Assembly (NCBI GenBank): GCA_047621665.1
Contig: JBLHMB010000004.1
Coordinates: 1-64,000 of the forward strand
Direction: 5' to 3'
DNA from: Actimicrobium sp047621665
GTDB lineage: Bacteria; Pseudomonadota; Gammaproteobacteria; Burkholderiales; Burkholderiaceae_D
Length of the DNA: 64,000 nt
The translations under genes and the position numbers were made by a program. This document shows, piece after piece, positions 54,255 to 63,035 of this stretch. Below the pieces are notes generated by a model, which saw only the letters and a program-made list of their open reading frames with translations, was not told the origin of the DNA and did not search any database. Position 1 is the stretch's first letter. Each line of letters opens with the position of its first letter.

Positions 54255-55787
54255 TCAGGACGCCGCTGCAGGTGGGGTCGTCATCGCGCGCATTTTCTGG
54301 CGCAACAATTTTTCCTGTTTCTGTTCGACCAGCCAGTCTTCACGGATCGCGCGCCACAGCGAGAACGCCATCAGCATGATGACAATCGTGAACGGCAGTG
54401 CGAAGACAATCGTCGCAGTTTGCACGGCCTTGAGACCACCTGCCAGCAACAGGCTGATCGCGATGCCTGCCACCAGCACGCCCCACATGACTTTGACCTT
54501 GTTCGGCGGATTCGGATTGCCGCCGGTACTCATCATGCCCAGTACCAGCGTGGCCGAGTCACCCGAAGTGACAAAGAACACCATCACCAGCACGGTCGCC
54601 ACGCCCGACATCAGGGTACCGAATGGCAGCGCATTGAACATCGTGAACAGCGCGGTCGAGACATCGGCCTTGACCGCTTCGGTCAGTGGCACGTTTTGCC
54701 AGATTTCCAGATAGAGCGCAGTGCCACCAAAGACCGAGAACCAGACGAAGGCTGCCAGTGTCGGTGCCAGCACGGTACCGATGATGAATTCGCGGATGGT
54801 ACGACCACGCGAGACGCGCGCGATGAACAGGCCGACGAAAGGCGACCAGGAAACCCACCAGGCCCAGTAGAAAATCGTCCAGCCGCCGACCCAGTTACCT
54901 TCGCTGAACGGGGTCATGCGCAGGCTCATATTGACGAATTCGCTTAGGTAGCTACCCAGCGTATTGGTAAAGGTGTTAATGATGGCAACCGTCGGTCCGA
55001 CGATGAAGACAGCCAGTGCCAGCAATGCAGCCAGAATCAGATTGATCGACGAGAGCCATTTGATGCCGCGCTCCACACCAGTGACTGCGGAAGTAATGAA
55101 TAACGCCGTCGTGATAGCGATGATGGCGACCTGCGACGTATCGCTGACAGGCAACCCGAACAGGGCACTGAGCCCGCTATTGATTTGCAATGCGCCGATA
55201 CCAAGCGAGGCGGCGACGCCGAATGCAGTGGCGATGACTGCGAGTACATTGACCACGACGGCAGATTTTTTTGCCAGTTTCCATGGTAGCGCTTCAATTG
55301 AGGTGCTCACCAGTGCCGGTTGATCGCGACGGAACTGAAAGAAGGCGATGGCCAGGGCGACGATGCTGTAGACCGCCCATGGATGCAGGCCCCAGTGGAA
55401 AAAGCTGTAGCGCATGGCGGCGTTGGCGGCGGCTGGCGTGTTGGCAAGGTAGCCTGGTGGCGCCGTGCCGTAGTGCGAAATCGGTTCTGCCACACCCCAG
55501 AACACCAGTCCGATACCCATGCCGGCTGCGAACAGCATCGAAAACCAGGCGGGAACCGAAAACTCCGGCTCATCATCTTCCTTGCCGAGCTTCATGTTGC
55601 CGTAACGGCTGAACGCCAGATAGACCGTCAGGATGACGAGGGCCAGTACCACCCAGAGGTAGAGCCAGCCGAAGTCATGGGTAATAAAAGCCAGCGCTTG
55701 ATCGAAGACGGCGCTGAGGGAGGTCGGTGACAGCAGCCCCCACAAGACAATAGCCAGAATCGAGCCGGCGGAAAGAATGAGTTGCAT
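54255..55787 (-). CDS. BCCT family betaine/choline/carnitine transporter
   Basis: A 510-residue secondary transporter for quaternary ammonium compounds, mostly used for osmoprotection. Twelve membrane segments; the family signature GWTIFYWAWWVSWSPFVGLFIARVSRGRTIREF is near residues 300-332. Earlier, MGIGLVFWGVAEPISHY marks the first signature. The short C-terminal tail has basic residues (KQEKLLRQKMR). ATG 55787 gives the normal hydrophobic start (MQLILSAGSI); the frame extends to 55856 without support. Confidence 0.93.
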   Translation of the reverse strand: MQLILSAGSILAIVLWGLLSPTSLSAVFDQALAFITHDFGWLYLWVVLALVILTVYLAFSRYGNMKLGKEDDEPEFSVPAWFSMLFAAGMGIGLVFWGVAEPISHYGTAPPGYLANTPAAANAAMRYSFFHWGLHPWAVYSIVALAIAFFQFRRDQPALVSTSIEALPWKLAKKSAVVVNVLAVIATAFGVAASLGIGALQINSGLSALFGLPVSDTSQVAIIAITTALFITSAVTGVERGIKWLSSINLILAALLALAVFIVGPTVAIINTFTNTLGSYLSEFVNMSLRMTPFSEGNWVGGWTIFYWAWWVSWSPFVGLFIARVSRGRTIREFIIGTVLAPTLAAFVWFSVFGGTALYLEIWQNVPLTEAVKADVSTALFTMFNALPFGTLMSGVATVLVMVFFVTSGDSATLVLGMMSTGGNPNPPNKVKVMWGVLVAGIAISLLLAGGLKAVQTATIVFALPFTIVIMLMAFSLWRAIREDWLVEQKQEKLLRQKMRAMTTPPAAAS

Positions 55788-56037
55788 GGTGAAAATCCAA
55801 GTGAATCGCTGTTGTTGACAGCGGTGCTCGCCGAAAAGAGGTTCTGTTCCGGTCAAGCGGGCGCGATTTTAACAGAGCGTTGGCGTACAGACGAAGAAGC
55901 CGGCCGCGGTGAAAAAATCCGGGTCGGGGCAGGGCGTGCTTGTTTGAGCGTGGGGATGATCGCAGGTTGCGGCTGGAACGTATGTGTGTTGCATCGCTTT
56001 GCGTGGCGATCAGGCGCGTACGGAACTGTCCGGCAAT
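55788..56037. other. Intergenic region upstream of the BCCT gene
   Basis: No gene seen. It must contain the leftward promoter of the BCCT-marC pair; no convincing boxes were singled out. A terminator for actP follows at 56038. Confidence 0.5.
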
Positions 56038-56071
56038 AAAAAACCCCGGGGATCACGCCCCGGGGTTTTTT
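56038..56071. terminator. Bidirectional intrinsic terminator
   Basis: CCCCGGGG (56044-56051) and CCCCGGGG (56058-56065) around ATCACG, flanked by six A on the left and six T on the right. It lies 20 nt behind the actP stop (leftward gene) and can act in both directions. Confidence 0.9.
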
Positions 56072-56091
56072 GTCAGTGAACGACCAGCAGA

Positions 56092-57756
56092 TCAGTGACC
56101 GGAGGCACCCTCTGCGCCGATACCCGTTTCCGAACGGACTTTCTGAGCCGGATAACCAGCGCGATCGAGACGGGCCCGCTCGCTGTTATCGGTGATCGAG
56201 AAAAACCAGATGCCGAAGAAACCGGCCGTCATCGAAAACAGCGCCGGAGACGTGTACGGGAAAATCGCTGTCGTGTTACCGAGCACATCAACCCAGACCG
56301 ACTTCGAGACAACCGTCAGGCCGACCGCAGTAATCAGTCCCATGAAGCCGCCGATAGTGGCGCCACGTGTGGTGCAATCTTTCCACAGAACTGACATGAA
56401 CAACACCGGGAAGTTGGCCGATGCCGCAATCGCAAACGCTAGCGAGACCATGAACGCGATGTTTTGCTTCTCGAACACGATACCGAGTACGACGGCGACG
56501 ATACCCAGACACAACGTCGTGATACGGGACACTTTCAGTTCACTGGCGCTGCTTGCCTTGCCTTTTTTGAAGACGGTGGCGTACAGATCATGCGATACCG
56601 CCGACGCGCCGGACAGGGTCAAACCGGCAACCACAGCCAGGATGGTGGCAAAAGCGACCGCTGAAATGAAGCCCAGGAACACGTTGCCACCGACCGCTTT
56701 GGCCAGGTGAATAGCTGCCATGTTATTGCCGCCCAACAGTTTGCCGGCTGCATCCTTGAATTCAGGATTGGTACTGACCAGAACGATGGCGCCAAAACCG
56801 ATGATGAAGGTCAGGATATAGAAGTAGGCAATCCAGGTGGTGGCCCAGAAAACTGACTTGCGGGCTTCCTTGGCATTCGGCACGGTGAAGAAGCGCATCA
56901 GGATGTGCGGCAGACCGGCGGTACCGAACATCAGTGCCATGCCGAATGAAATGGCCGAGATCGGGTCCTTGATGAAATTACCCGGGCCCATGATCGATTG
57001 TCCCTTCTCATGGACTTCGACTGACTTGGCGAACAACGCTTCCGGACTGAAGCTGAACTGCTGCATCACGATGTAGGCCATGAAGGTGGCACCCGCCAGT
57101 AACATGACTGCCTTGATGATTTGCACCCACGTGGTGGCGGTCATGCCGCCGAACAGCACGTAAATCATCATCAGGCTACCGACCACGACGACTGCGATCC
57201 AGTATTCCAGACCGAACAGCAACTTGATCAGTTGACCGGCACCGACCATCTGCGCGATCAGGTAGAACGCGACCACGACCAGCGTGCCGGATGCCGCGAA
57301 AATGCGGATCGGTGCTTGTTGAAAGCGGTAGGCGGCGACGTCGGCAAAAGTGAAGCGACCGAGGTTACGCAGGCGCTCTGCCATCAGGAAGGTAATGATC
57401 GGCCAGCCAACCAGAAAACCGATCGAGTAGATCAGGCCGTCGTAACCATTGAGGTACACGGCAGCGGAAATGCCGAGGAATGAGGCCGCCGACATGTAAT
57501 CGCCGGCAATCGCCAGACCGTTTTGAAAGCCGGTGATACCACCGCCGGCCGTGTAGAAGTCCGAGGCCGATTTGGTCTTGGAAGCGGCCCATTTGGTAAT
57601 GAACAGCGTAAAAATAACGAACGCACCGAACATGCCGATGGCGGTCCAGTTGGTTGGTTGCTTGGCGACCTGACCGAGATCCGGTCCTGCGGCATAGACG
57701 GTGCCAGCGACTGCCAGCAACGCCGCCGCCATGAAAAGGCGTTTAATGGTCGACAT
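56092..57756 (-). CDS. actP: Cation/acetate symporter ActP
   Basis: A 554-residue solute:sodium symporter for acetate and similar short carboxylates. A signal-like N-terminus (ALLAVAGTVYA) is followed by 13 membrane segments. Family motifs include SDFYTAGGGITGFQNGLAIAGDYMSAASFLGI near residues 65-96 and GTAGLPHILMRFFTV. Its ATG overlaps the stop of yjcH by one base. This pair is the standard yjcH-actP arrangement. A strong terminator lies downstream. Confidence 0.95.
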   Translation of the reverse strand: MSTIKRLFMAAALLAVAGTVYAAGPDLGQVAKQPTNWTAIGMFGAFVIFTLFITKWAASKTKSASDFYTAGGGITGFQNGLAIAGDYMSAASFLGISAAVYLNGYDGLIYSIGFLVGWPIITFLMAERLRNLGRFTFADVAAYRFQQAPIRIFAASGTLVVVAFYLIAQMVGAGQLIKLLFGLEYWIAVVVVGSLMMIYVLFGGMTATTWVQIIKAVMLLAGATFMAYIVMQQFSFSPEALFAKSVEVHEKGQSIMGPGNFIKDPISAISFGMALMFGTAGLPHILMRFFTVPNAKEARKSVFWATTWIAYFYILTFIIGFGAIVLVSTNPEFKDAAGKLLGGNNMAAIHLAKAVGGNVFLGFISAVAFATILAVVAGLTLSGASAVSHDLYATVFKKGKASSASELKVSRITTLCLGIVAVVLGIVFEKQNIAFMVSLAFAIAASANFPVLFMSVLWKDCTTRGATIGGFMGLITAVGLTVVSKSVWVDVLGNTTAIFPYTSPALFSMTAGFFGIWFFSITDNSERARLDRAGYPAQKVRSETGIGAEGASGH

Positions 57757-58064
57757 TACTTAACCTCTTTGTGAATGAGTGCGGTCAGTACATCGAACTC
57801 GCTATTGGCGCGCCGGACGTAAATGCCGGTGATGATGACGGTAAAAACAATCACGAATAGTCCGATCGGTATGCCCCAGGTCATGACGCCGGCACCGAGT
57901 TTTGCACCCAGCAATTCTTTGTCGAAGGCAATGAGCGTGATGAAACCGTAATACACGATCAACATCAGCCAGGTCATCGTCCAGCCATAGGACGAGCGTG
58001 TCGCTACCAGTTTCTGGTAGTTGGGATTGGCCATCACCCGTTCAACGAGTTTGTCTTCCATCAT
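57756..58064 (-). CDS. yjcH: DUF485 membrane protein YjcH
   Basis: 102 residues with two membrane segments (about 28-50 and 62-85) and the DUF485 start pattern VERVMANPNYQKLVATRSSYGW. It is almost always encoded directly before actP and is thought to assist the acetate symporter. AGGAG precedes its ATG (58064). Confidence 0.93.
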   Translation of the reverse strand: MMEDKLVERVMANPNYQKLVATRSSYGWTMTWLMLIVYYGFITLIAFDKELLGAKLGAGVMTWGIPIGLFVIVFTVIITGIYVRRANSEFDVLTALIHKEVK

Positions 58065-58401
58065 TTGTCTCCTGTTTTTTATGTGATAACTGCTGTGCTG
58101 CTTTTTTGAGCGCTGACGATGTTGCTTCCGGCGTTATAAAAACCACAGCGCGATGAACCATATCAGCCATTTCTTACCGCCTTCTTACGGTCTTCAAAAA
58201 CGGCCAATGTTATTGCTCGAGACGAGCGCTTGCAGGACTGCCACCGACGTCAGTAGTGAGGCTTCCCTACCCGGTATGCGAGGCAGCGTACAGACCTGGT
58301 TGGCCAGCCTGATCATTCTGGCAACAAGACTGGTGCGCACCTGCGCACTGGAAGTCGGCTTGAGCGGCACGATCAAGCCCGACCTCACAGGAGAATTAAC
58401 G
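58065..58401. other. Intergenic region between yjcH and the SDR gene
   Basis: 337 nt between divergent genes, so both promoters should be here. An open frame from 58153 continues into the SDR gene, but the sequence before 58402 does not look like protein-coding SDR sequence. No clear operator was seen. Confidence 0.5.
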
Positions 58402-59277
58402 ATGGTTTCAAAAATCAATGGTCACACCATTTCCGACACCCCGGTCTGGTTCATTACCGGTTGCTCGACCGGGTTTGGCCGCGAACTGGCTATACAGGCG
58501 CTTGAACAGGGCTATCGCACTGTCGTGACCGCCCGCAATCCGGCCGACGTCAGTGACCTTGCCGCACTGGGCGACGCGCTGGTGATGGCGCTCGACGTGA
58601 CCGATCAGACGCAGGTTGACGCGGCAGTGCAAGCGGCCATGGTCCATTTCGGCCGCATCGATGTGCTGGTCAACAATGCCGGCATTGGTTATTTTGCCGC
58701 CGTCGAGGAGAGTGATGAAGAACAGGTCCGGCGCATGTTCGAGATCAATATTTTCGGCGTCAGCCGCATGATTCATGCGGTCCTGCCGGGCATGCGCCAG
58801 CGGCGTGCCGGCTTTATCGTCAATCTGTCATCGATCGGCGGGTTGCGTTCGTTCCCGGCGGTCGGTTATTACAACGCCACCAAGTATGCCGTCGAAGGGT
58901 TGTCCGAAGCCTTGTGGCAGGAAGTCGAGCCACTCGGAATCAAGGTCATGCTGGTCGAGCCAAGCGGGTTTCGCACCGACTGGGCGGGCCGTTCGGCCAA
59001 TGAAAGCGCTGTATCGATCGACGATTACGTCGCCACCGCCGGTGCCTGGCGCGCGCAAGTGCGGGCTTCGTCGGGCAAGCAGGCCGGTGACCCGAAACGT
59101 GCCGCCCACGCCATCATCAGCGCCGTCTCGGCAGCCCAGCCGCCGCACCGGCTGCTGCTGGGGAACCATGCTTACGACGGCGCGATCGAAAAAATCGATC
59201 AGCTACGGACTGAATTCACCGCGTGGGAAGCCGTCTCACGCGGCGCTGATTTTCCGCAAGATCCTGCCGTCCGCTAA
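58402..59277 (+). CDS. Short-chain dehydrogenase/reductase
   Basis: A 291-residue classical SDR oxidoreductase: nucleotide-binding TGCSTGFGRELA near residues 18-29, NNAG at about 90, catalytic Ser in IVNLSSIGG and YxxxK in YYNATKYAVEGL. It uses NAD(P)(H); the substrate is unknown. ATG 58402 follows AGGAG. It heads a run of four oxidoreductase/stress genes on the plus strand (58402-61789), spaced by 20-55 nt. Confidence 0.93.
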   Translation: MVSKINGHTISDTPVWFITGCSTGFGRELAIQALEQGYRTVVTARNPADVSDLAALGDALVMALDVTDQTQVDAAVQAAMVHFGRIDVLVNNAGIGYFAAVEESDEEQVRRMFEINIFGVSRMIHAVLPGMRQRRAGFIVNLSSIGGLRSFPAVGYYNATKYAVEGLSEALWQEVEPLGIKVMLVEPSGFRTDWAGRSANESAVSIDDYVATAGAWRAQVRASSGKQAGDPKRAAHAIISAVSAAQPPHRLLLGNHAYDGAIEKIDQLRTEFTAWEAVSRGADFPQDPAVR

Positions 59278-59297
59278 CCTTTTCAGGAGAATTCCCC

Positions 59298-59849
59298 ATG
59301 AGCCAATTTCAGATCGCTGTCGTTGTCGGCAGCTTGCGCAAAGATTCCCATAATCGCCGGATGGCCACCGCCCTGGCCCGGCTGGCCCCGCCCGAATTCA
59401 CTTTCACCCAGCTCGAGATCGGCGACCTTCCGCACTACAACGAAGACGATGATGCCAATCAGGCTGCGCCAGTACTGCGCCTGAAAGCCGCGATTGCCTC
59501 GGCGCATGGTTTGCTGTTCCTGACGCCCGAATACAACCGCTCGATGCCGGGCGTGCTCAAAAATGCGATCGATCACGCGTCGCGGCCGTACGGAAAAAGT
59601 TCCTTTGTCGGCAAACCTGCCGGCGTGCTCGGCGTCTCGCTGGGAGCGATCGGTACCGCGATGGCGCAACAGCATTTGCGCAACGTACTGGCTTATCTGG
59701 ATGTGCCGACACTGGGGCAACCGGAAGCTTTCCTCCAGGCCAAGGAAGGTCTGTTCGACGATGCCGGCAATATCGGACCTGACAGCAAACAATTCCTGCA
59801 GGACTGGATGGACAAGTATGTCGCCTGGGTCAAGCGCCACACAGCCTGA
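59298..59849 (+). CDS. NADPH-dependent FMN reductase
   Basis: A 183-residue flavodoxin-like enzyme reducing FMN or quinones. FMN phosphate loop VVGSLRKDSHNRRMA near residues 9-23 and family motif TPEYNRSMPGVLKNAIDHASR near 76-96. AGGAG precedes the ATG. It probably belongs to one operon with the SDR and the alcohol dehydrogenase. Confidence 0.93.
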   Translation: MSQFQIAVVVGSLRKDSHNRRMATALARLAPPEFTFTQLEIGDLPHYNEDDDANQAAPVLRLKAAIASAHGLLFLTPEYNRSMPGVLKNAIDHASRPYGKSSFVGKPAGVLGVSLGAIGTAMAQQHLRNVLAYLDVPTLGQPEAFLQAKEGLFDDAGNIGPDSKQFLQDWMDKYVAWVKRHTA

Positions 59850-59874
59850 TTCCGTCAATTAAAAAAGGATGTCC

Positions 59875-60915
59875 ATGAAGAACACGATGCAAGCAGCGGT
59901 GGTGGAACAATTCGGCCAGCCGCTGGTACTGAAAGCCTGCCCTATCCCGACACCGGGACCGGGCCAGATTCTGGTCAAGACCGAAGCCTGCGGTGTCTGC
60001 CATACCGACCTGCATGCGATGCATGGCGACTGGCAGCTCAAACCGGCGCTGCCGTTTATTCCGGGGCATGAGGGTATCGGTATCGTGGTGGCACTCGGTG
60101 CCGGCGTCACTAGCGTGCGCGAAGGTGAGCGGGTCGGCGTGCCGTGGCTGTATTCGGCATGCGGACATTGCGAGCACTGCCTGGCAGCATGGGAAACCGT
60201 TTGCGCCGGGGCCGAATTCGGTGGTTACACCAAAAACGGCGGCTTTGCCGAATACATCCTGGCCGATCCGAACTACGTCGCCCATATTCCGGAAGGTCTG
60301 TCGGCGTTCGACGCAGCACCCCTGATTTGCGCTGGCGTAACGACTTACAAGGGCATCAAGGAAACGGCGGCCCGCCCCGGCCAGTGGATTGTCATTTCGG
60401 GTATCGGCGGTCTCGGCCACCTCGCGGTCCAGTATGCGAAGGCCATGGGTCTGCTGGTTTGCGCGGTCGATATCGACGACAGCAAGCTGGCCCATGCGAC
60501 CAAGCTGGGTGCCGATGTGGTCGTCAATGCCAAAAAAGGCGATGCCGTGGAAGCAGTCCGGCTCGCCACCGGTGGTGGTGCCCACGGCGTACTAATTACG
60601 GCGCCGTCGCTGGCCGCCTTCAAGCAAGGCGTCGGCATGACCCGCAAGCGCGGTACCTGCGTCCTGGTCGGCTTGCCACCCGGCGAATTCCCGACGCCGC
60701 TGTTCGACGTGGTGGCCAACTGCATCACGATCCGTGGCTCGTTCGTCGGCACGCGCCAGGACATGGCCGAAGCCCTCGCCTTTGCTGCATCCGGCAAGGT
60801 CAAGGCCGATATCGAAGTGCAGCCGTTGTCGGCGATCAACGAGATTCTCGGGCGGCTCGAAAAAGGCGAGGTACCATCACGGGTAGTCATCGATTTTTCC
60901 CCCGCTGCCGGTTGA
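59875..60915 (+). CDS. adhP: Zinc-dependent alcohol dehydrogenase (AdhP-like)
   Basis: 346 residues, medium-chain dehydrogenase family. Catalytic zinc ligands are in EACGVCHTDLHA and GHEGIGIVVALGAGV. The structural zinc cysteines are CGHCEHC and the Cys of ETVC. The NAD-binding loop is GIGGLGHLAVQYAKAMG. It probably oxidises ethanol or other primary alcohols. ATG 59875 has AAGGA at a proper distance; ATG 59869 is too close to it. Confidence 0.93.
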   Translation: MKNTMQAAVVEQFGQPLVLKACPIPTPGPGQILVKTEACGVCHTDLHAMHGDWQLKPALPFIPGHEGIGIVVALGAGVTSVREGERVGVPWLYSACGHCEHCLAAWETVCAGAEFGGYTKNGGFAEYILADPNYVAHIPEGLSAFDAAPLICAGVTTYKGIKETAARPGQWIVISGIGGLGHLAVQYAKAMGLLVCAVDIDDSKLAHATKLGADVVVNAKKGDAVEAVRLATGGGAHGVLITAPSLAAFKQGVGMTRKRGTCVLVGLPPGEFPTPLFDVVANCITIRGSFVGTRQDMAEALAFAASGKVKADIEVQPLSAINEILGRLEKGEVPSRVVIDFSPAAG

Positions 60916-60970
60916 TGCGATAAACGGAGTCCGCCGGCCTCGAACAACGACTTGTCACGAGGAGTATGCA

Positions 60971-61789
60971 ATGACCTACTCAACCCTGATGGTTCAGCTG
61001 GAACTGGGCCAGCCCAATACCGATGTGCTGCGTATCAGCGCCGACCTGGCGAGCCGTTCCGGCGCGGCAGTGATCGGCATCAGCGGCTGTCAGCCGATGC
61101 AAATGGTGGTTGGCGACGGCTATATTTGCGGCGACCTGATTGCCGAAAACGATCAGCTGATCGTAGCCGAAATGGCTACGGCCGAAAGCCAGTTTCGTAC
61201 TGCGCTGGCGGGATGTCCCGGTGCGCTGTCGTGGCAAGGCAGTGTGTCGTGTTCATCGATTGCCGATTACGTGGCACGCGCCGCGCGCGCGGCAGATTTG
61301 ATTATCGTTGGTACCGCACCGGATTCGGCCGATGCCCAGCGCCGTCTGAACCTGGATGATCTGGTGATGCAGGCCGGACGTGCGCTGCTGGTGGTGCCGC
61401 CTGCCGCACCGTTGCTGCAACGGGTGCTGATCGGCTGGAGCGATACGCGTGAAACCCGGCGCGCGGTTGCCGATGCGTTACCGTTGTTAAAAATGGCGGC
61501 GCAAGTGGTGGTGGTCGAACTGGATCATGCCGGCGAACAGGAGGCTGCGCATTCACGACTCGACGAGGTCTGCGCGTGGTTACAGCGTCATGGCATCAAT
61601 GCTACGACGGTCGCAGCGGTGTCCCATGGCGACGAAGCGAAACAGTTGCAGAGCCTTGCTGACGAGCAGCGCGCCGACGTCATTGTCGCCGGAGCATTCG
61701 GTCACAGTCGCTTGCTCGAATGGGTGCTGGGTGGTGTCACACGCAGCTTGCTGGCACCGGTAGGGCGTTGTTCCTTGTTGTCGCATTGA
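60971..61789 (+). CDS. Universal stress protein with two UspA domains
   Basis: 272 residues in two UspA-like halves. The C-terminal half keeps the ATP-binding pattern Gly-x2-Gly-x9-Gly-x-Thr in GAFGHSRLLEWVLGGVTRSLL; the N-terminal half is more degenerate. GAGGAG precedes ATG 60971. The role is probably stress survival, with nucleotide binding likely. Confidence 0.9.
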   Translation: MTYSTLMVQLELGQPNTDVLRISADLASRSGAAVIGISGCQPMQMVVGDGYICGDLIAENDQLIVAEMATAESQFRTALAGCPGALSWQGSVSCSSIADYVARAARAADLIIVGTAPDSADAQRRLNLDDLVMQAGRALLVVPPAAPLLQRVLIGWSDTRETRRAVADALPLLKMAAQVVVVELDHAGEQEAAHSRLDEVCAWLQRHGINATTVAAVSHGDEAKQLQSLADEQRADVIVAGAFGHSRLLEWVLGGVTRSLLAPVGRCSLLSH

Positions 61790-61846
61790 GGAATAGCGCG
61801 GGGCATCCGGTGCAATGTCTTTCGGTTATTGCACCGGATCACCAGC

Positions 61847-62458
61847 TCAATGCTTCGCCGTTCCCCACACTTCAGCCACCCGCGCGTCACGCCCGCAGCC
61901 ATTGCGGTAGTACGCGTAACGGATCGGATTTTTCTTGTAGTAATCCTGATGGTAAGTCTCGGCCGGATAGAAAGCCGTCAGCGGAATCGTCTCGGTCTCA
62001 ATCTGCTTGATGACGCCGGCTTTCAGGATCGCTGTCTTGCTGGCATCGATAGCGGCGCGCTGGGTATCATTCTCGACAAAAATCGCACTGCGATACTGAC
62101 TGCCGACATCGCAAAACTGACGGTTCTTAACGGTCGGGTCGATGTGATGCCAGAAGTAATCGAGTAGCGCCGCATAGCTGACTTTGGCCGGATCGTAAAT
62201 CACCTTGACCACTTCGATATGGCCGCTGTTGCCGGCGCTGACCTGCTCGTAGGTCGGATTGACAAGCTTGCCGCCGCTGTAGCCGGAATCGACTTCCAGC
62301 ACACCCGGCAGCTTTTCAAAATCGGCTTCGATACACCAGAAGCAGCCGCCGCCAAACACGGCGCTGGCGGTTGGCGCTATCGGTGTCGCAGCCGGTTTTT
62401 GTGCGTGTGCCGCAGCACTGAGCAATAGCGCCGATAACAACAGGGTCAGACGGTTCAT
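61847..62458 (-). CDS. msrA: Periplasmic peptide methionine sulfoxide reductase MsrA
   Basis: Reduces methionine-S-sulfoxide in exported proteins. 203 residues: a signal peptide (LLLSALLLSAAAHA) and the catalytic site VFGGGCFWCIEADFEKLPGV. Typical motifs follow (GYSGG, YDPAKVSYAALLDYFWHHIDPT, QYRSAIF). ATG 62458 overlaps the stop of msrB (ATGA), so the two are co-translated. An upstream extension of the frame to 62590 is inside msrB and not used. Confidence 0.95.
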   Translation of the reverse strand: MNRLTLLLSALLLSAAAHAQKPAATPIAPTASAVFGGGCFWCIEADFEKLPGVLEVDSGYSGGKLVNPTYEQVSAGNSGHIEVVKVIYDPAKVSYAALLDYFWHHIDPTVKNRQFCDVGSQYRSAIFVENDTQRAAIDASKTAILKAGVIKQIETETIPLTAFYPAETYHQDYYKKNPIRYAYYRNGCGRDARVAEVWGTAKH

Positions 62459-62964
62459 GTACGTAACTCCGGAAGTGCCTGATCGGCGGGGATGAATTGC
62501 AGCGCCACGCCATTGTTGCAATAGCGCAGGCCGGTTGGTTTTGGTCCGTCCTTGAAGACATGACCCTGATGGCCGCCGCAACGTACGCAATGGTATTCAG
62601 TGCGGGGGAAAATCATGGCGTAATCGGTTTTGGTGGCAATGCCGGCCGGGATGAAATCATAAAAACTGGGCCAGCCGGTGCGACTGTCGAATTTGGTGCT
62701 GCTCTTGAACAGCGGGTTGCTGCAGGCTGCGCAGACGAAGGTGCCGCCCCGTTTTTCGGCATCGAGCGCACTGCTGCCGGGGCGCTCAGTGCCTTCTTCA
62801 AACAGCACGTTGTAACTGGCTGGCGACAGCAATTGCTGCCATTGCGCCGGGGTCTTGCTCACAGCAAAAGCGGCCGGTGCAGCAAACGCCGACGGTGCCA
62901 GCTGGAGCAGTGTCGCGCCGCCGAACAGGCCGGATAGTTTCTGAATCAGTTGACGACGGTTCAT
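62455..62964 (-). CDS. msrB: Periplasmic peptide methionine sulfoxide reductase MsrB
   Basis: Reduces methionine-R-sulfoxide, complementing MsrA. 169 residues. The N-terminus MNRRQLIQKLSGLFGGATLL has a twin-arginine-like pair before a hydrophobic stretch, so Tat export is possible. Zinc cysteines are in CAACSNPLF and CVRCGGHQGHVF, and the catalytic Cys is in LRYCNNGVALQF. ATG 62964 has GGAG upstream. Confidence 0.95.
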   Translation of the reverse strand: MNRRQLIQKLSGLFGGATLLQLAPSAFAAPAAFAVSKTPAQWQQLLSPASYNVLFEEGTERPGSSALDAEKRGGTFVCAACSNPLFKSSTKFDSRTGWPSFYDFIPAGIATKTDYAMIFPRTEYHCVRCGGHQGHVFKDGPKPTGLRYCNNGVALQFIPADQALPELRT

Positions 62965-63035
62965 GGTTTCTCCTCTGAAAAATGCACAGCAAAGTTTAAC
63001 TGCTGTGGGCTTTTGTCGCTGGCACCGGGTCTGGC